This document shows, piece by piece, positions 62,601 to 64,000 of a DNA stretch of 64,000 nt. The first letter of the stretch is position 1. Each line of letters starts with the position of its first letter. Below the pieces are notes generated by a model that searched no databases, was not told the origin of the DNA, and saw nothing but the letters and a program-made list of their open reading frames with translations. The stretch spans positions 19,413,764 through 19,477,763 of the forward strand of contig NC_133931.1 of assembly GCF_031877795.1 (NCBI RefSeq), in the 5' to 3' direction. The position numbers and the translations under genes are program-made. This DNA is from Strix aluco (Eukaryota > Chordata > Aves > Strigiformes > Strigidae).

Positions 62601-64000
62601 CCGAGAGCTGGCTCTCCAGCAGACACGACTGAAGTGGGCACAAAGGACTGTTTGAATGGAGCCCCAAGGCAGAGGCGCAGGGACCCTGTGGTCCAGCTCG
62701 GGATAGCCCGACCTCTGCATCTGCAAGGGCTGGATCTCATGTAGGGGTCCCCTCTCCCCACTTGCTTGCAAGTCAAGGCAGCAGCCTCTGGCTCCACGCT
62801 GGGCAAAGCAAGCCAGGTGCCTGCAGCCCTGAGCCGTCCTGCTGTCTGAGGCCAGTGTTGACTCTGGTTGTATGTGAGGAGCTGCTGGCAGGCCCGGGGA
62901 GGCCGCATCCAGGCAGCTGTTTCTCATTTCCTCCAGGGCGAGGCAGTAGATGAGATGTTGGACCTGACCTAGAGGTCACCACTTGCACCTCAAAATGCCA
63001 GGATCATGGCACAGCCCACAAGGCTGCTGGCTGTGTGTCGAGGTTGGTGACCAGTTAGCAGCCAGCCAGCATGTCTTGGCAGCGGGCTTACATTTCTGCC
63101 AGCTCTCTCAGAGGCGGCAGCAAATGGTGCATGGAGGAGATTGCTACCTTCTTGGAGCATCTCTGTGGCATAGCCATCGCAGTGTGGTGGAGCCTCACAT
63201 TGACTCTTTAACTGACCAGTCAGCAGAAGTGTTACAACATTTTTGTTTTGCAACAGGGAAACAGAAATAGAAGAGCTCAAAGCTCAGCTGGGACGGATGA
63301 GGGAAGACTGGATTGAAGAAGAGTGTAATCGTGTGGAGGCAGAACTGGCCTTAAAGGAAGCAAGAAGTGAAATTAAACAACTCAAACAGGTTATTGAAAC
63401 CATGAAAAACAGCTTGGCTGAGAAAGACAAAAAAATTCAGAAATACTTCATAGACATAAATATTCAAAACAAGAAACTGGAATCTTTGCTGCAGAGCATG
63501 GAGATGGCTCAGAATGACTCTGTGAGGGATGAACAGTGCCTGGAGTACACGTGTGACTCAGAGAGGAAGCCCTTAGCGTTGCGTGCCACGATGCCAACCA
63601 GCCTTATCACAGAGGACCAAGCTCTGGAGGAGGTGGCAGATAGTGGGCTTCTTCTTAATGAGGACACAGGTAATGGGAGTGGTTCATCTGAACAGAGTTT
63701 GACCACCACAACCTCTGAGTGGATTGATCCAGCTCCCTCCAGTTCTGCTGTGAATGAAGAGCTGCTTGAAAATGTGGTGGATGAAAAACTAGCTTCTTCC
63801 CAGGAGGAAGAAAAAAGCAGCAACATCATGGTGGAACAGGCTGTCCAGACTGACGTAGTGCCGTATAGCCTAGATGTGGAGCAGCTCATTCAAAACATCT
63901 TCAGAGCTCAAGATGCTTGTCCTCTAAGCCCACCTTCTTCACTGAAGGGATTGGGTGAATTCTCTCTTGGAAGTTTCAGTGATTCTGGTATCACAGTGGA
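23655..64000 (+). CDS. SYBU: Syntabulin, partial (exons 1-7, 3' end outside window)
   Basis: Seven exons join as 23655..23681, 23894..24080, 37913..38110, 58229..58331, 60724..60927, 61911..62060 and 63257..>64000. The phases run 0, 1, 1, 2, 2, 2 and give 537 complete codons plus two bases. The product matches vertebrate syntabulin from its first residues (MGPLRES) to an acidic region after the coiled coil. Syntabulin is known to connect kinesin-1 heavy chain with syntaxin-1 cargo in anterograde axonal transport, and it also associates with Golgi-derived vesicles. Visible parts are a basic SRSRIPRL N-terminus, [18 protein letters not shown], a Ser-rich middle, a coiled coil at about residues 266-375 containing REDWIEEEC and [20 protein letters not shown], and [10 protein letters not shown] at about 485-494. 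Mammalian syntabulin is about 660 residues, so roughly 120 C-terminal residues, including the membrane anchor, lie beyond the window. The paralogue syntaphilin (SNPH) shares the coiled coil but lacks this N-terminal half, so SYBU is preferred. No frameshift or internal stop was found. Confidence 0.96.
23682..23893 (+). other. SYBU: SYBU intron 1 (212 nt, very GC-rich)
   Basis: GT-AG intron with donor GTGAGG and acceptor CCCTTCCCGAGCAG. It contains C-runs and G-runs near 23710-23815. The frame from exon 1 stays open across the whole intron, so a gene finder might read it as coding. The homology of exon 2 in the spliced frame argues against that. Confidence 0.85.
23894..24080 (+). CDS. SYBU: SYBU coding exon 2 (codons 10-72)
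   Basis: Begins EQKTQLEKE and contains the conserved [12 protein letters not shown] and [19 protein letters not shown] blocks, then a Ser/Gly-rich stretch ending NSFCS. The exon ends in phase 1 (TCA G) with donor GTACCG. The acceptor at 23891-23893 puts E directly after K9, as in mammalian syntabulin. The block is rich in Ser and acidic residues and may be phosphorylated, which is inference. Confidence 0.94.
31347..31664 (-). mobile_element. CR1 3' fragment in SYBU intron 2
   Basis: Starts AATCACAGAGTCATTCAGGT and continues GGAAAAGACCGTTGGGATCA and TGGTGACTCCACCACCTCCC, the reverse complement of a CR1 terminus. It is the same subfamily as the 10469-10685 element but extends further (through TTTCCAGTCTGAACCTCC). 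It is antisense to SYBU and 5'-truncated. Confidence 0.9.
31775..31935 (-). mobile_element. Older CR1 fragment in SYBU intron 2
   Basis: Blocks such as GGACCTCTGGAGATCATTTC, CCAGCCTC and GAAGCAGGACTGCTTCCAGC match the reverse complement of the 3' end of an older CR1 subfamily. Divergence is higher than for its neighbour at 31347. Boundaries are approximate. Confidence 0.75.
35440..35642 (+). mobile_element. CR1 3' end in SYBU intron 2, sense orientation
   Basis: Contains ACTGGAACAGGCTCCCCAGG, GTTGGACTCGATGATCCTTA and the terminal tandem ATTCTATGATTCTATGAT, so this is the CR1 3' end on the + strand. It is one of three plus-oriented CR1 copies in the window. Confidence 0.92.
37913..38110 (+). 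CDS. SYBU: SYBU coding exon 3 (codons 72-138)
   Basis: Completes a split Asp codon and continues [20 protein letters not shown], a block strongly conserved in syntabulins. It then encodes a basic stretch ([14 protein letters not shown]). The exon is 198 nt and is phase 1 at both ends, so it could be skipped without breaking the frame. The acceptor is CTCTTCAG and the donor GTGAGT is close to ideal. The SP and TP motifs suggest proline-directed phosphorylation, which is inference. Confidence 0.96.
41884..41961. repeat. AT-rich palindromic and repeated patch
   Basis: The unit AACTATAGATTATAT occurs near 41885 and again near 41947. Between them are related ATATAAACTATAG and ATATAAACTATATG units. 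GATTATATAATC at 41892-41903 is a perfect 12-bp palindrome. It looks like a locally expanded AT-rich sequence. Confidence 0.7.
42110..42328 (+). mobile_element. CR1 3' end in SYBU intron 3, sense orientation
   Basis: Blocks CAGATTGCCCGGAGAATTTG, GTGGAGTCTCCACCCATGGA and CAAAAGGTCCCTTCCAACCC are followed by AATTCTGTGATTCTGCAATG. This is the typical CR1 3' end on the + strand. The start is approximate; it is preceded by a short A-rich direct repeat at about 42071-42104. Confidence 0.9.
43210..43232. repeat. (TA)n microsatellite
   Basis: Uninterrupted alternating TA of about 23 bases within SYBU intron 3. Confidence 0.9.
46019..46042. repeat. Poly-T run
   Basis: About 24 consecutive T followed by AACAGGAAAG. 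It has the shape of a splice acceptor, but no open exon with a good donor follows clearly. It may equally be the reverse of a poly-A tail. Confidence 0.8.
51165..51200. repeat. Perfect 18-nt tandem duplication
   Basis: TGGATTTACACATACATT occurs twice back to back (51165-51182 and 51183-51200) without mismatch, within SYBU intron 3. Its perfection suggests a recent duplication. Confidence 0.9.
58229..58331 (+). CDS. SYBU: SYBU coding exon 4 (codons 138-172)
   Basis: Completes a Gly codon, then [20 protein letters not shown] and [11 protein letters not shown], matching the Ser-rich block of syntabulin. It enters in phase 1 and leaves in phase 2 (AA of an Asn codon) with donor GTAAGC. The acceptor has a long pyrimidine tract. 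Skipping it would break the frame (103 nt). Confidence 0.96.
58332..60723 (+). other. SYBU: SYBU intron 4 (about 2.4 kb)
   Basis: Donor GTAAGC, acceptor TGTTCCCCTGCAG. It contains a possible alternative exon starting at 59868 that is open in the frame arriving from exon 4 (see findings). Otherwise it is AT-rich with no recognised repeat. Confidence 0.85.
60724..60927 (+). CDS. SYBU: SYBU coding exon 5 (codons 172-240)
   Basis: Completes Asn, then [29 protein letters not shown] and [20 protein letters not shown], ending in Met and two bases of Arg. The [12 protein letters not shown] block is shared with the paralogue syntaphilin. The exon is 204 nt and phase 2 at both ends. Its donor is GC (AG followed by GCAAGT), the only non-GT donor in this gene part. 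Confidence 0.95.
60928..61910 (+). other. SYBU: SYBU intron 5 (983 nt, GC-AG)
   Basis: Starts GCAAGT and ends TTTTTTCCTTTCAG. The frame and the conserved RRSGRY junction require this GC donor. The nearest GT, five bases downstream, would shift the frame. Read-through from exon 5 meets a stop within 40 bases. No repeat was recognised inside. Confidence 0.88.
61911..62060 (+). CDS. SYBU: SYBU coding exon 6 (codons 240-290)
   Basis: Encodes [20 protein letters not shown], then [20 protein letters not shown], the hallmark start of the syntabulin/syntaphilin coiled-coil domain. Ends in phase 2 with donor GTAAAT. In mammals this domain region mediates kinesin and syntaxin binding. The exon is 150 nt and phase 2 at both ends. 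Confidence 0.97.
62061..63256 (+). other. SYBU: SYBU intron 6 (1196 nt)
   Basis: Donor GTAAAT, acceptor TTTTGTTTTGCAACAG. The second half (about 62580-63200) is clearly more GC-rich than the first and has overlapping open frames on both strands, none with a recognised motif. No nested gene is supported. Confidence 0.85.
63257..64000 (+). CDS. SYBU: SYBU coding exon 7, partial (codons 290-537+)
   Basis: Continues the coiled coil ([20 protein letters not shown], then [20 protein letters not shown] and [20 protein letters not shown]) to about residue 375. An acidic, Ser/Thr-rich linker follows, with the conserved [10 protein letters not shown] segment and then [12 protein letters not shown]. 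The frame is open to the window edge, where it stops two bases into a codon. In mammals the rest of the protein, with the C-terminal membrane segment, is encoded by this large last exon. The linker differs much more from mammalian syntabulin than the coiled coil does. Confidence 0.96.

Noticed and set aside
1..64000. CRISPR array, operon, phage or other prokaryote-type system
   Set aside because: No spaced direct repeats, no dense gene packing and clear vertebrate introns and retrotransposons throughout.

Overview
This window is vertebrate, almost certainly avian, nuclear DNA. Two things point to a bird: many CR1 non-LTR retrotransposon fragments carrying the typical ATTCTATGA-type 3' termini and CR1 reverse-transcriptase tail, and an LTR of a family I recognise from bird genomes. 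The single protein-coding gene I can support is the 5' and central part of SYBU (syntabulin, also called GOLSYN) on the + strand. It was recognised by reading its exons and comparing them with the vertebrate syntabulin protein.

Layout. Positions 1 to about 23,100 are AT-rich upstream DNA with no supported gene. They hold five CR1 copies and one solo-type LTR fragment. Positions about 23,100-24,250 are a CpG-island promoter with GC boxes, an E-box, a G-quadruplex-prone run, a short CAG/GCA repeat and a short upstream ORF. The SYBU coding exons follow: 23655-23681, 23894-24080, 37913-38110, 58229-58331, 60724-60927, 61911-62060 and 63257 to beyond 64000. All splice phases agree, giving an open reading frame of 537 complete codons plus two bases. 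Introns 2 and 3 are large (about 13.8 and 20.1 kb). The C-terminal part, including the expected membrane-anchor region, lies beyond the right edge.

Function. Syntabulin is known as an adaptor linking kinesin-1 to syntaxin-1-bearing cargo for anterograde axonal transport. The visible protein has a conserved basic/Ser-rich N-terminal half, then a long coiled coil (about residues 266-375) where the adaptor contacts map in mammals, then an acidic linker with a conserved [10 protein letters not shown] segment.

No prokaryote-type system, CRISPR array, tRNA or rRNA gene was found. The points most worth checking are a GC-AG intron (intron 5), a promoter-proximal uORF six bases upstream of the start codon, a frame-matched candidate alternative terminal exon in intron 4, a 63-nt in-frame candidate cassette exon in intron 2, and a pair of very similar, same-orientation CR1 copies about 14 kb apart. 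I do not see convincing evidence for a wholly new biological system.
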